Below the pieces are notes generated by a model. That model was not told the DNA's origin. It was given only the letters and a program-made list of their open reading frames with translations, and did not search any database. From CATOSK01 sp963665735 (GTDB taxonomy: Bacteria; Chloroflexota; Dehalococcoidia; Lucifugimonadales; UBA3495), in contig OY762444.1 in the NCBI GenBank assembly GCA_963665735.1, positions 2,976,001 through 3,040,000 on the forward strand: a DNA stretch of 64,000 nt, given 5' to 3'. Shown here piece by piece: positions 24,107-32,209 of this stretch. Position 1 is the first letter of the stretch. Each line of letters opens with the position of its first letter. A program made the translations under genes and the position numbers.

Positions 24107-24649
24107 CTACGCCGGGGGGAGCGGCTGTTCGGTGATTTCGATGTTTAGGATTTCCAGGCGTTCCGCCGGGCGGGAGTTTTCGCCGCCGGAACCGCGGGTT
24201 ACTGACGAGTTGGCCAGGGCGTCCAGGGTCTCTTCGCCGGTCAGCATCATGCCGAAGATGGTGTAGTTGGGGGGCAGGTTGACCTGCCGGCCGTGGACGA
24301 TGAAGAACTGGCAGCCGTTGGTGTTGGGGCCGGCGTTGGCCATGGCCAGCGTGCCTTTGACGTAAGAGCGTTTAACTTCTTCGTCCGGGAAGGTGTAGCC
24401 GGGGCCGCCGGTGCCGTCGCCCTTGGGACAGCCGCCCTGAATCATGAAGTCCTTGATGACCCGGTGGAAGCAGCCGCCTTCGTAAAATCCGTCGCGGGCC
24501 AAAAATACGAAGTTGTTGACCGCGCGGGGGGCCTCGGCCGGGAAAAGTTCGATAACGATGTCGCCCTGGCCGGTCTTGACGGTGGCGGTGTAGCGCATGG
24601 ATGGGTTGAGGATTAAGGCGGGGGAATGCTGGTACTGTTTCGGCGGCAT
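24107..24649 (-). CDS. Cyclophilin-type peptidyl-prolyl isomerase
   Basis: A 180-residue protein of the bacterial cyclophilin family. The signature runs through YEGGCFHRVIKDFMIQGGCP, with the catalytic arginine in FHRV; downstream TLAMANAGPNTNGCQFFI matches the active-site strand. It catalyses proline cis-trans isomerisation in the cytoplasm; no signal peptide is seen. The start at 24649 is chosen for the AAGGAAAG four bases upstream. The final codons run into a 65-base tandem repeat, so the last few residues may be strain-variable. Confidence 0.93.
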   Translation of the reverse strand: MPPKQYQHSPALILNPSMRYTATVKTGQGDIVIELFPAEAPRAVNNFVFLARDGFYEGGCFHRVIKDFMIQGGCPKGDGTGGPGYTFPDEEVKRSYVKGTLAMANAGPNTNGCQFFIVHGRQVNLPPNYTIFGMMLTGEETLDALANSSVTRGSGGENSRPAERLEILNIEITEQPLPPA

Positions 24650-24714
24650 TTTTCTTTCCTTATATAAAGATAGGATGGATGGAGGATGACGGTGGACGTC
24701 GGGGCGGCTGCGCC

Positions 24715-24756
24715 GGGACAAAAACACGGGGGCCTGGCCGAAACGCCAAGGCCCCC
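24715..24756 (-). terminator. Rho-independent terminator after the 147-residue gene
   Basis: On the minus strand GGGGGCC...GGCCCCC forms a long GC-rich stem around a GTTTC loop (24756-24728), followed by GTGTTTTTG. It lies about 70 bases after the stop codon of 24826-25269 and before the cyclophilin gene. Confidence 0.75.
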
Positions 24757-24825
24757 AAACCGCCGGTGACGGAAAACGAAGAGAGCCGGGGCGCGCCGGA
24801 GGGGGCGTACCCCGGTTGGGGCAGG

Positions 24826-25269
24826 CTATTCGTAGCTGGCCCGGGTCTTGCTCTCGGCCCAAGCGACAATCTTGGGCAGGACGGCGTTGACTTCGCGCTG
24901 GTCGAAGTTGCGGGCGGTTTCGTCGGCGCCGCAGCGGAGCAGCATGACGGGCAGGCGGTGGCGAATCTTGTCCAAGGCCCACTCGACGGAGCCGCCCTCG
25001 GCGGTGTAGTCCAGCATCAGGCGCTCGTTCTGCTTGATGTTGGCGTTGCGGTAGTGGTAGTGGGGTTCGTACTTGAAGCAGTCCAAGCGGAGCAGTTCCT
25101 TGTCGTCGCCGGGGATGTCGTTGCCGTAAACGTGGATGCAGATACCCTCGTCGTTCTTGGCGCCGACGCCGGTGCGATACATGAGGCCGAAGGTAACCGC
25201 TCCCGCAGGAATCAGCTCCTCGGTTCCGGCGACCGACCCGCCCATCTGAGCGTGCATAGCCTGAGTCAT
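24826..25269 (-). CDS. Hypothetical protein, 147 residues
   Basis: A soluble protein without a recognised domain. A central stretch rich in aromatic and histidine residues (RLDCFKYEPHYHYRN) and the following LDYTAEGGSVEWALDKIRHRLP look conserved. The C-terminus is acidic-helical (VNAVLPKIVAWAESK). The ATG at 25269 is supported by GGAGGAGG. It has its own terminator (24715-24756). A metal-binding role through the His/Cys cluster is possible but unsupported. Confidence 0.65.
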   Translation of the reverse strand: MTQAMHAQMGGSVAGTEELIPAGAVTFGLMYRTGVGAKNDEGICIHVYGNDIPGDDKELLRLDCFKYEPHYHYRNANIKQNERLMLDYTAEGGSVEWALDKIRHRLPVMLLRCGADETARNFDQREVNAVLPKIVAWAESKTRASYE

Positions 25270-25375
25270 GGTTCTGTTCCTCCTCCCTGATAAAGTTTTG
25301 TGGGGAAATCCGCGGCCACTTGGGGCCGTTGCGGTGATTATACTCCCCCAAGACCGGGATTGGTCAAATCCGGGT

Positions 25376-25660
25376 TGATTGGGGTGGGGAATCGCCGCGG
25401 GAATTACCCCCACCCCAGCCCTCCCCCTGGTAGGGGGAGGGGGTTCTGGCCGGTTGCCGTCGGAAGGGGGTAGGGGCGCACGGCCGTGCGCCCCTACGTT
25501 TGCGGGTCAAACATCCGTTGGGGACGTAGGAAGCCGGGGGAACGACCCCCACCCCAACCCTCCCCCTGGTAGGGGGAGGGGGTTCTGGCCGGTTGTCGTT
25601 GGAAGGGTAAACATCCGCAGCGGCGGCGGGTTGGGGTGGGGTGGGTTACGATTGGCATAC
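25376..25660. repeat. Intergenic palindrome cluster upstream of the dehalogenase-like genes
   Basis: Two C-rich/G-rich inverted blocks of the CCCTCCCCCTGGTAGGGGG type (about 25420 and 25558) flank a palindromic GGGGCGCACGGCCGTGCGCC block. The two halves of the region (25400-25460 and 25540-25600) are near duplicates. No gene is seen. Confidence 0.8.
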
Positions 25661-25717
25661 ACTGTTGCGGGCTGGGGCGTCATTTTGGAACCAAAAAATT
25701 TAGTTGGTGAAATATGC

Positions 25718-25746
25718 TTGACAATTGTTTTGGCGGGGTCTATCTT
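25718..25746 (+). promoter_or_regulatory. Promoter of the first dehalogenase-like gene
   Basis: TTGACA (25718-25723), a 17-base spacer and TATCTT (25741-25746), 64 bases before the start codon. Confidence 0.65.
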
Positions 25747-25810
25747 ATGCGGCAAGAGTCCCAACCCACGCATTGTCCCAATTCGGCGAATATATAAAGG
25801 AGGAGGCAGA

Positions 25811-27094
25811 ATGCTTAAGATTGGGCATGAGGTCGTCAGACCCGGCAAGACCCACACCGATGAGCCGGTAACCATCGGTATTCCGGAAGAGCTGGCCACG
25901 ACCCCCGGGGTTCCCTTGAACCAGCGGGAAGTTGACTGGTACTCCCGGGAGTATCCCCTGGAGAGCATGAACATCACGGAGCGGGCTTCCCGCGACTGGG
26001 CGAACACCCTTCGCGACCAGCACGTTGAGATGCGGGAAATCCGCAAGGAACACGAGAAGCTGAACCGGCCGCTGATTATGGCCGCCCGGGCCAGCTCGGA
26101 ACTGGAACCCACCGCCGAGCCTACGGGCGAGGACGTTACCGAAGTCATCAAAGCCAAGGCCCGCGAGCTGGGCTTCGTCGAAGTCGGCATCACCGCCTTT
26201 GACCCCCGCTACAGCTACAGCAGCAAGAAGAACCAGAGCACCTTCTACCAGCACTTCATCGCTCTGGCTTTCGAGCAGGACTTTGAGCCGACCCAGACCA
26301 TTCCCAGCGTTGACGCTGAAATCGTCCACTCCAGCACCTACCGGACGGAAGGCGCCGCGGCGCTGGAACTGGGCAACTTCATCCGCGGCCTCGGCTACCA
26401 CGCCCAGGTGAGCGGCTCCGGCGACGCCGTCGGCCCGTACATTCCGTTGCACGTTGCGGCGGGCGTAGGGCAGCAGGGCGCTTGCGGCTACCTGTTGACC
26501 CCCCACGTCGGCTCCCGCTGCCGGCTGGTCTCCATCACCACCGACGCCAACGTCAGCTATGACGAGCCGGTGGACTACGGCATCCACGCTTTCTGTCAGG
26601 TCTGCCAGGTGTGCGTCAACCGCTGCCCGGGCCGCGCTCTGATGCGCGACAAGATCTGGTGGAGGGGCGTCGAGAAGAACAAGCTCTACTTCAAGCGCTG
26701 CCGCCCGGTCATGGCCCGCTATCTCGGCTGCGGCATCTGCATGAAGGTTTGCCCGGTCCAGAAGTACGGTCTGAAGAACGTCATGGACCACTACGCCGCC
26801 ACGGGTCAGGTGCTGGGCAAGGGCACGCACGACCTGGAAGGCTACACCCTTGAGGGCAAGGGCTACTTCGGCCCCGGTGAACTGCCGGTCTTCGAGTCCG
26901 ACTTCTTCACCTCCATGCCTCACGGCAACGAGTTCGAGTGGGCCTTCGAGCAGTTCAAGGACAAGGCTCGCGCCGCCGGCGGCGAGATTACCGACGACCT
27001 GATCGAGGACTTCCGGGCCCAGTTGGCCAGCCATCTCTCCAACGAGACCACGGACCAGTTGGTTATGATGGACCAGGACGCCGACTACATCTAG
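25811..27094 (+). CDS. Reductive-dehalogenase-like corrinoid/iron-sulfur protein, copy 1
   Basis: A 427-residue protein. The middle part matches the cobalamin-binding half of RdhA/QueG proteins: LGFVEVGIT (residues 120-127), ALELGNFIRGLGYHAQ, then GVGQQGACGYLLTPHVG. Two ferredoxin-type [4Fe-4S] motifs follow, with Cys262, 265, 268 and 272 (CxxCxxCxxxCP) and Cys307, 310 and 314 plus Cys297. The FCQVCQVC arrangement with downstream W and C residues is closer to RdhA than to QueG. There is no twin-arginine signal peptide, so the enzyme is cytoplasmic, unlike respiratory dehalogenases. The reaction may be reductive dehalogenation or another corrinoid-dependent reduction. AAGGAGGAGG precedes the ATG. 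Copies 2 and 3 follow in the same direction. Confidence 0.82.
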   Translation: MLKIGHEVVRPGKTHTDEPVTIGIPEELATTPGVPLNQREVDWYSREYPLESMNITERASRDWANTLRDQHVEMREIRKEHEKLNRPLIMAARASSELEPTAEPTGEDVTEVIKAKARELGFVEVGITAFDPRYSYSSKKNQSTFYQHFIALAFEQDFEPTQTIPSVDAEIVHSSTYRTEGAAALELGNFIRGLGYHAQVSGSGDAVGPYIPLHVAAGVGQQGACGYLLTPHVGSRCRLVSITTDANVSYDEPVDYGIHAFCQVCQVCVNRCPGRALMRDKIWWRGVEKNKLYFKRCRPVMARYLGCGICMKVCPVQKYGLKNVMDHYAATGQVLGKGTHDLEGYTLEGKGYFGPGELPVFESDFFTSMPHGNEFEWAFEQFKDKARAAGGEITDDLIEDFRAQLASHLSNETTDQLVMMDQDADYI

Positions 27095-27122
27095 CCAGCG
27101 TTCTTTACCCCAAGGCACTCCG

Positions 27123-27156
27123 GAGGCCGGCGGCGTTGTCGCCGGCCTCTTCTTTT
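27123..27156 (+). terminator. Rho-independent terminator of dehalogenase-like copy 1
   Basis: GAGGCCGGCG (27123-27132) pairs with CGCCGGCCTC (27140-27149) around a short loop, followed by TTCTTTT. It lies 28 bases after the stop codon. Confidence 0.85.
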
Positions 27157-27174
27157 GGGGTTTGGCGTTGGCCG

Positions 27175-27660
27175 GGGACGTGGATTCCGGTTCCTCGCGG
27201 AGTCTGCTCTGTGCGTATTTTCTGGATTCCGGCTTTCGCCGGAATGACGGTAGGGGGCGTGGTCGGTTGCGCTCAGGACAGGGTTGGTTAAGGCGGGAAT
27301 TTTAGATTCTTCGCTTTGCTCAGAATGACATGGGGGGTCAGGGGAGAGGTTTGTCAGACACCCTCTAAGGGCGCCGGTTGTGGATTCCCGCTTTCGCGGG
27401 AATGACGGTGGGGGCCGCCACTGCCCCCGGCCTTGGGTTGGGGTGGGATTTCTGGATTCCGGCTTTCGCCGGAATGACGGTAGTTGCGGCAAGGGTAGGG
27501 GGAGGTTTCAAACCTGCCCCTACAATTTTCGGCAACATCCCGACCGAAGAAACGGCGTCAACCCAAACGCCAATAGTCTTTGGACGGAGGCCGCACGATT
27601 GGGAGGTAGGGGCGCACGGCCGTGCGCCCCTACATGGTTAAAGTCCCATGCCGTTGACAG
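27175..27660. repeat. Intergenic repeat cluster between dehalogenase-like copies 1 and 2
   Basis: Contains four ATTCCGGC/ATTCCCGC-type palindromes (near 27184, 27226, 27382 and 27456), a TTCTTCGCT...CTCAGAATGACAT block at about 27308-27330 and a palindromic GGGGCGCACGGCCGTGCGCC block at about 27608-27632. No gene is seen. Confidence 0.8.
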
Positions 27661-27900
27661 TGGCGGAAATTCACATTCTTGCCCCAAGGCATCCCTGGGG
27701 CCGGCGACAACGCCGCCGGCCCCTCTTTTGGAAGTCAGAAAGCGACGTTCTCACCCCCATCCTAACCTTCCCCCGTCGAGGGGGAAGGGACTTTTGCGAC
27801 GGCGTTTCCAGGGGAAACAGGTGGGGGTATTGGCAAGGGGGCTTGGAAAGGGTTAAATTCTGTTGCGGCAATATCCATCTGATTACCATCCCATTGCCGT

Positions 27901-27955
27901 TCCGATACTATCCCGATACCATTTCAATACCGATTCGATTCAATTCGATTCCTGG
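27901..27955. promoter_or_regulatory. Iteron-like CCGAT(A/T)C repeats upstream of the helix-turn-helix gene
   Basis: CCGATAC occurs at 27902 and 27913, a related CAATACCGATTCGATTC follows, then CAATTCGATTCC. The 5-6-base periodicity and position 10-65 bases before the ATG suggest a binding site for a regulator, possibly the protein encoded downstream. Confidence 0.35.
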
Positions 27956-27965
27956 AGTTGCACCG

Positions 27966-28370
27966 ATGGAGCGGGTCTCAATACTGGAAGCCTCTCGGCG
28001 GCTGAATATGCCCCAGGCCACTATCCGGCGGTATATCCGCGACGGCAAGTTGAACGCCGTCCGGGAGCAGGGGCCGCGGGGCAACATCTGGATGGTGGAA
28101 CTGCCCGAAGACGGCTGGCTGGACAGCGAGAAGGAAGCGTATCTCCGCCTGGCCGAAGGGTTGTCGCCCTGGTGGTGGAACAACGCCGAGCGGTCGGGGC
28201 CGGTGCATTACGTTGAGGACATCGGAATCGAAGAGATTATCCCTCAATTCCTCTGCGGGCTGGTCAGCGAAAACATCTGGACGGCCACCGGACACACCGA
28301 GGAACAGCGCTGCCCCGCGTGCCTGCAAATCGCCATCAGCCGGGAACTGCCGCTGACCGCCAGCCAGTAG
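27966..28370 (+). CDS. Helix-turn-helix protein (MerR/excisionase-like) inside the dehalogenase-like cluster
   Basis: A 134-residue protein. The N-terminal 45 residues, ILEASRRLNMPQATIRRYI followed by RDGKLNAVREQG, form a winged helix-turn-helix of the excisionase/MerR-N type. The rest is acidic with Trp clusters (SPWWWNN) and a C-terminal CPAC. The open frame extends far upstream through repeats; I take the ATG at 27966 where homology begins. Upstream iteron-like repeats could be its operator. Its location between copies 1 and 2 suggests, without proof, that it regulates them. Confidence 0.68.
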   Translation: MERVSILEASRRLNMPQATIRRYIRDGKLNAVREQGPRGNIWMVELPEDGWLDSEKEAYLRLAEGLSPWWWNNAERSGPVHYVEDIGIEEIIPQFLCGLVSENIWTATGHTEEQRCPACLQIAISRELPLTASQ

Positions 28371-28739
28371 TCAGGGCTATCGCTCATGAAATTGGGGCGT
28401 CGTCACTCCGGCGAAAGCAGGAGTCAATAGCGCGCGATGCGTTTGATTTGCGTAACCTGGCAGTTGATCGCGGTATCTGGATTCCCGCTTTCACGGGAAT
28501 GACGGTAGCTAAACGCTGATATGCGATTGCCCTGAGCCAGTAGCGCCTTTCCGGGGTTTAACCCGGCCTGGGCCGGGCCGGGATTGGGCGGCAACCCCTG
28601 GCATCCCGGGGGTTACGAAACAATAATTGGCATTGGCGGTTTCCGCTTATGGATGGCGGTTTTGTTGCGATTAACGGTTGTTGAACCGGGCTGGGATAAT
28701 ATCGTTCCGAGGAATATAGAATATCCGTTAGTATAAGTG
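28371..28739. other. Intergenic DNA, no gene
   Basis: Holds an eroded MITE-like remnant (CAGGGCTATCGC at 28372 and GCGATTGCCCTG near 28525 in inverted orientation) that encloses an ATTCCCGC-type palindrome, then several GGGTTTAACCCGG-type and GGCCTGGGCC palindromes. No coding signal is seen. Confidence 0.55.
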
Positions 28740-28768
28740 TTGACAACGGTAATTGGGGGGTTTAAGGT
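28740..28768 (+). promoter_or_regulatory. Promoter of dehalogenase-like copy 2
   Basis: TTGACA (28740-28745), a 17-base spacer and TAAGGT (28763-28768), a weak -10. It is placed 56 bases before the ATG, similar to the promoters of copies 1 and 3. Confidence 0.5.
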
Positions 28769-28824
28769 TTTCGATAAGGCTTGGGCTAGAGAGCCAAGCG
28801 ATTTTAGACGGGAGGAGCAAAGGT

Positions 28825-30105
28825 ATGCTGAAAATCGGCCATGAGGTCGTGCGACCCGGCAAGAAGTACGGCGATGCCGACGTAACGATTCCGATTCCCG
28901 AAGAACTGGAAACCACCCCCGGTGTCCCCGCCAACCAGCGGGAAGTTGACTGGTATTCGCGGGAGTATCCCCTGGAGACCATGAACATCACCGAGCGGGC
29001 CTCTCGCGACTGGGCCAACACCCTGCGCGACCAGCACGTGGAGATGCGGGAAATCCGCAAGGAACACGACAAGCTGAACACCAACCTGATTATGGCGACC
29101 CGCGAGAGCGCGGACATTGAGCCCACCGCCGAGCCTACGGGCGAAGACATCAGCGCCAGCATCAAGGACAAGGCGCGGGAACTGGGCTTCCTGGAAGTGG
29201 GCATCACGCAGTACGACACCCACTACGAATACCAGAGCAAGCGCGGGTTCAACCGCTATCCCCACGCCATCTGCCTGGCCTTCGAGCAGGACTTCGAGCC
29301 CACGCAGACCATTCCCAGCGTTGACGCTGAAATCGTCCACTCCAGCACCTACCGGACGCAGGCCGCCGCCGCGCTGGAACTGGCCAACCACATTCGCGGC
29401 CAGGGCTACCACGCCCAGGTCATCCACTCCAGCGACGCCACCGGCCCCATCATTGCGATGATGGTTGCCGCCGGTGTCGGGCAGCAGGGCGCCTGCGGCT
29501 ACCTGTTGACCCCCCACGCTGGCAACCGCCAGCGGCTGCTCATGGTCACCACCGACGCCAACGTCACCTATGACGAGCCGGTGGACTATGGCATCCACGC
29601 TTTCTGTCAGGTCTGCCAGGTGTGCGTTAACCGCTGCCCGGGCCGCGCTCTGATGCGCGACAAGATCTGGTGGAGGGGCATCGAGAAGAACAAGCTCTAC
29701 TTCAAGCGCTGCCGCCCGGTCATGGCCCGCTACCTGGGCTGCGGCATCTGCATGAGGGTTTGCCCGGTCCAGAAGTACGGTCTGAAGAACGTCATGGACC
29801 ACTACGCCGCCACGGGTCAGGTGCTGGGCAAGGGCACGCATGACCTGGAAGGCTACACCCTTGAGGGCAAGGGCTACTTCGGCCCCGGTGAACTGCCGGT
29901 CTTCGAGTCCGACTTCTTCACCTCCATGCCTCACGGCAACGCCGACGAATGGGCTTTCGAGCAGTTCCGCGAGAAGGCCAGGGCCGCCGGCGGGGACATC
30001 ACCGACGAGATGATTGACGAGTTCAAGGACCAGCTGACCCGCGCCATTGGTCTGAACTCCGGCGACGTTCTCGCCATGATGGCCGAAGAGCAGGACTACA
30101 TCTAG
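28825..30105 (+). CDS. Reductive-dehalogenase-like corrinoid/iron-sulfur protein, copy 2
   Basis: A 426-residue paralogue of copies 1 and 3 with the same N-terminus (MLKIGHEVVRPGK), the same corrinoid-domain motifs and both [4Fe-4S] motifs (Cys261, 264, 267 and 271, then the CGICMRVCP group). It differs most in residues 128-150 (QYDTHYEYQSKRGFNRYPH) and 197-213 (AQVIHSSDATGPIIAMM), regions that could line the substrate pocket. The iron-sulfur half is nearly identical to copy 1 at the DNA level, consistent with recent gene conversion. No signal peptide. GGGAGGAG precedes the ATG, and the gene has its own promoter and terminator. Confidence 0.82.
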   Translation: MLKIGHEVVRPGKKYGDADVTIPIPEELETTPGVPANQREVDWYSREYPLETMNITERASRDWANTLRDQHVEMREIRKEHDKLNTNLIMATRESADIEPTAEPTGEDISASIKDKARELGFLEVGITQYDTHYEYQSKRGFNRYPHAICLAFEQDFEPTQTIPSVDAEIVHSSTYRTQAAAALELANHIRGQGYHAQVIHSSDATGPIIAMMVAAGVGQQGACGYLLTPHAGNRQRLLMVTTDANVTYDEPVDYGIHAFCQVCQVCVNRCPGRALMRDKIWWRGIEKNKLYFKRCRPVMARYLGCGICMRVCPVQKYGLKNVMDHYAATGQVLGKGTHDLEGYTLEGKGYFGPGELPVFESDFFTSMPHGNADEWAFEQFREKARAAGGDITDEMIDEFKDQLTRAIGLNSGDVLAMMAEEQDYI

Positions 30106-30133
30106 TCCCCGCTTCTTCAACCAGGTATCCCCA

Positions 30134-30168
30134 GGGGCCGGCGGTGTTACCGCCGGCCCCTTCTTTTT
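30134..30168 (+). terminator. Rho-independent terminator of dehalogenase-like copy 2
   Basis: GGGGCCGGCGG (30134-30144) pairs with CCGCCGGCCCC (30150-30160), followed by TTCTTTTT. Confidence 0.88.
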
Positions 30169-30174
30169 GGGGTT

Positions 30175-30690
30175 CGACCCCCACCCTAACCCTCCCCCTG
30201 GTAGGGGGAGGGGATTTTTTGCGTCGCCAACCCGGCGTTAGGGTAAGGAATCCAGAAAGTCCACGCAAAGGACAGCGTCCGTGAAGGCAAGGATTTCTGG
30301 ATTCCGGCTTTCGCCGGAATGACGGTAGGGGGTGGGTAGGTTTGACGGTGGTTGTTGGGGCGGTATGACAGCTGTTCGACCCCCACCCTAACCCTCCCCC
30401 TGCCAGGGGGAGGGGATTTTTTGCGCCTGGAACCTGTCGTTCCGGCGAAAAGACTGCCTCGTACACGATACGGGGCCGGTGTCCGGGATTCCTTGCCCTA
30501 TCGGATGCTGTTCTGGGCGTGGACTTTTTGGATTCCGGCCTTCGCCGGAATGACGGTGGGGGGTCGGTAGGTTTGACGGTGGTTGTTGGGACGGTATGAC
30601 GGGATTGGCGGGGCGAAGTGACGGCCGTTCGACCCCCACCCTAACCCTCCCCCTACCAGGGGGAGGGGATTTTTTGGCTCCCCTATCCTG
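30175..30690. repeat. Repeat cluster between dehalogenase-like copies 2 and 3
   Basis: Three copies of a composite block, each with a C-rich/G-rich inverted part (CCCTAACCCTCCCCCT... at 30184, 30388 and 30640) and GATTTTTT. Between them lie ATTCCGGC-type palindromes and GGTAGGTTTGACGGTGGTTG repeats (30337 and 30567). The spacing of about 200-250 bases suggests an imperfect tandem array. No gene is seen. Confidence 0.85.
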
Positions 30691-30746
30691 CGTAAGGATT
30701 TTAGGCCCATTGCGGTTGACGATATTAACCCGGTTTTGACATAGTG

Positions 30747-30775
30747 TTGACAAATAACATCCGGGAGTATATGGT
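30747..30775 (+). promoter_or_regulatory. Promoter of dehalogenase-like copy 3
   Basis: TTGACA (30747-30752), a 17-base spacer and TATGGT (30770-30775), 51 bases before the ATG. Confidence 0.55.
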
Positions 30776-30826
30776 TGGGGGAAGGAATAACGCCCCTGGA
30801 ATCCTGAAAGACAGGGAGGAGTTGAT

Positions 30827-32104
30827 ATGTTAAAGATTGGGCATGAGGTTGTCCGGCCCGGCAAGAATCCGGGCGACGCCCCGGTGACGATTCCGGTTCC
30901 CGAGGAATTGGCCACGGTTCCCGGCATTCCGATGGAACAGCGGGAAGTGGACTGGTACGCCCGGGAGTATCCCCTGGAAACCATGAACATCACCGAGCGG
31001 GCCTCCCGCGACTGGGCCAACGCCCTGCGGGACCAGCACGTCGAGATGCGGGAAATCCGCAAGGAACACGACAAGCTGAACCGCTCCCTTATCATGGCCG
31101 CCCGTCTGACCGGCGACATGGAACCCACCGCCGAAGCGACCGGCGAGGACGTTACCGAGGTTATCAAGACCAAGGCGCGGGACCTGGGCTTCGTCGAAGT
31201 CGGCATCACCGCCTACGACCCCCGCTACGTCTATCAGAGCATGAAGAGCTTCGTGCGGTATCCTCACGTCATCTGCATGGCCTACGAACAGGACTTCGAG
31301 CCGACGCAGACCATCCCCAGCGTTGACGCCGAAATCGTCCACTCCAGCACCTACCGGACGGAAGGCGCCGCGGCGCTGGAACTGTCCAACTTCATCCTGG
31401 GTCTGGGCTACCACTCCCAGGTTCACAGCCCCAACGACAACACCGGCCCGTACATCCCGATGATGGTGGCCGCCGGTATCGGGCAGTTGGGGGCTTGCGG
31501 CTACCTGCTGACTCCCCACGTCGGCTCGCGCTGCCGCATTATGATGATTACCACCGACGCCAACGTCAGCTATGACCAGCCGGTGGACTACGGCATTCAC
31601 GCTTTCTGCCAGGTGTGCCAGGTGTGCGTCAACCGCTGCCCCGGCCGCGCCCTGATGCGCGACAAGGTCTGGTGGAGGGGCGTCGAGAAGAACAAGCTCT
31701 ACTTCAAGCGCTGCCGCCCGGTGATGGCCCGCTACCTGGGCTGCGGCATCTGCATGAAGGTTTGCCCCATCCAGAAGTACGGCCTCCAGAACGTGATGGA
31801 CCACTACGCCGCCACCGGGCAGGTGCTGGGCAAGGGAACCCACGACCTGGAAGGTTACGAACTTGAGGGCAAGGGCTACTTCGGCCCCGGCGAACTGCCG
31901 GTATTCGAGTCCGACTTCTTCACCTCCATGCCCCACGGCGACGCCGGGGAATGGGCCTTCGACCAGTTCAAGGTCAAGGCCCGGGAGTCCGGCGGGGAAA
32001 TCACGGACGAACTCATCGAGGTCTTCCGGGCCGAGATGACCCGCGCCCTGGCGCTGAGCACCGACAACATCGCCATGATGGACCAGGACAGCGACTACAT
32101 CTAA
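30827..32104 (+). CDS. Reductive-dehalogenase-like corrinoid/iron-sulfur protein, copy 3
   Basis: A 425-residue paralogue. It keeps the N-terminal signature, LGFVEVGITAYDPRY, the GIGQLGACGYLLTPHVG corrinoid-domain motif and both [4Fe-4S] motifs (first cysteines at 261-271). The third-position codon choice in the iron-sulfur half differs from copies 1 and 2, so it has not taken part in their recent homogenisation. The putative pocket segments (YDPRYVYQSMKSFVRYPH; HSQVHSPNDNTGPYIPMM) are distinct again. All three end in a DxDYI-like tail. AGGGAGGAG precedes the ATG. Confidence 0.82.
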   Translation: MLKIGHEVVRPGKNPGDAPVTIPVPEELATVPGIPMEQREVDWYAREYPLETMNITERASRDWANALRDQHVEMREIRKEHDKLNRSLIMAARLTGDMEPTAEATGEDVTEVIKTKARDLGFVEVGITAYDPRYVYQSMKSFVRYPHVICMAYEQDFEPTQTIPSVDAEIVHSSTYRTEGAAALELSNFILGLGYHSQVHSPNDNTGPYIPMMVAAGIGQLGACGYLLTPHVGSRCRIMMITTDANVSYDQPVDYGIHAFCQVCQVCVNRCPGRALMRDKVWWRGVEKNKLYFKRCRPVMARYLGCGICMKVCPIQKYGLQNVMDHYAATGQVLGKGTHDLEGYELEGKGYFGPGELPVFESDFFTSMPHGDAGEWAFDQFKVKARESGGEITDELIEVFRAEMTRALALSTDNIAMMDQDSDYI

Positions 32105-32131
32105 ACGTCGCAACCGTCACGGGTCACGGAA

Positions 32132-32167
32132 AGGGCCGGGGTGAATATGCCCCGGCCCTGATTTTTT
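32132..32167 (+). terminator. Rho-independent terminator of dehalogenase-like copy 3
   Basis: AGGGCCGGGG (32132-32141) pairs with CCCCGGCCCT (32150-32159), followed by GATTTTTT. Confidence 0.88.
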
Positions 32168-32209
32168 GCCGGCGAGGAGAGGGGTTGTGTCTTGCCGAGG
32201 TTTCCCCGT

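Noticed and set aside
27648..27965. N-terminal extension of the helix-turn-helix protein
   Set aside because: The extension runs through C-rich/G-rich repeat blocks and has no domain; the DNA-binding domain begins right after the ATG at 27966.
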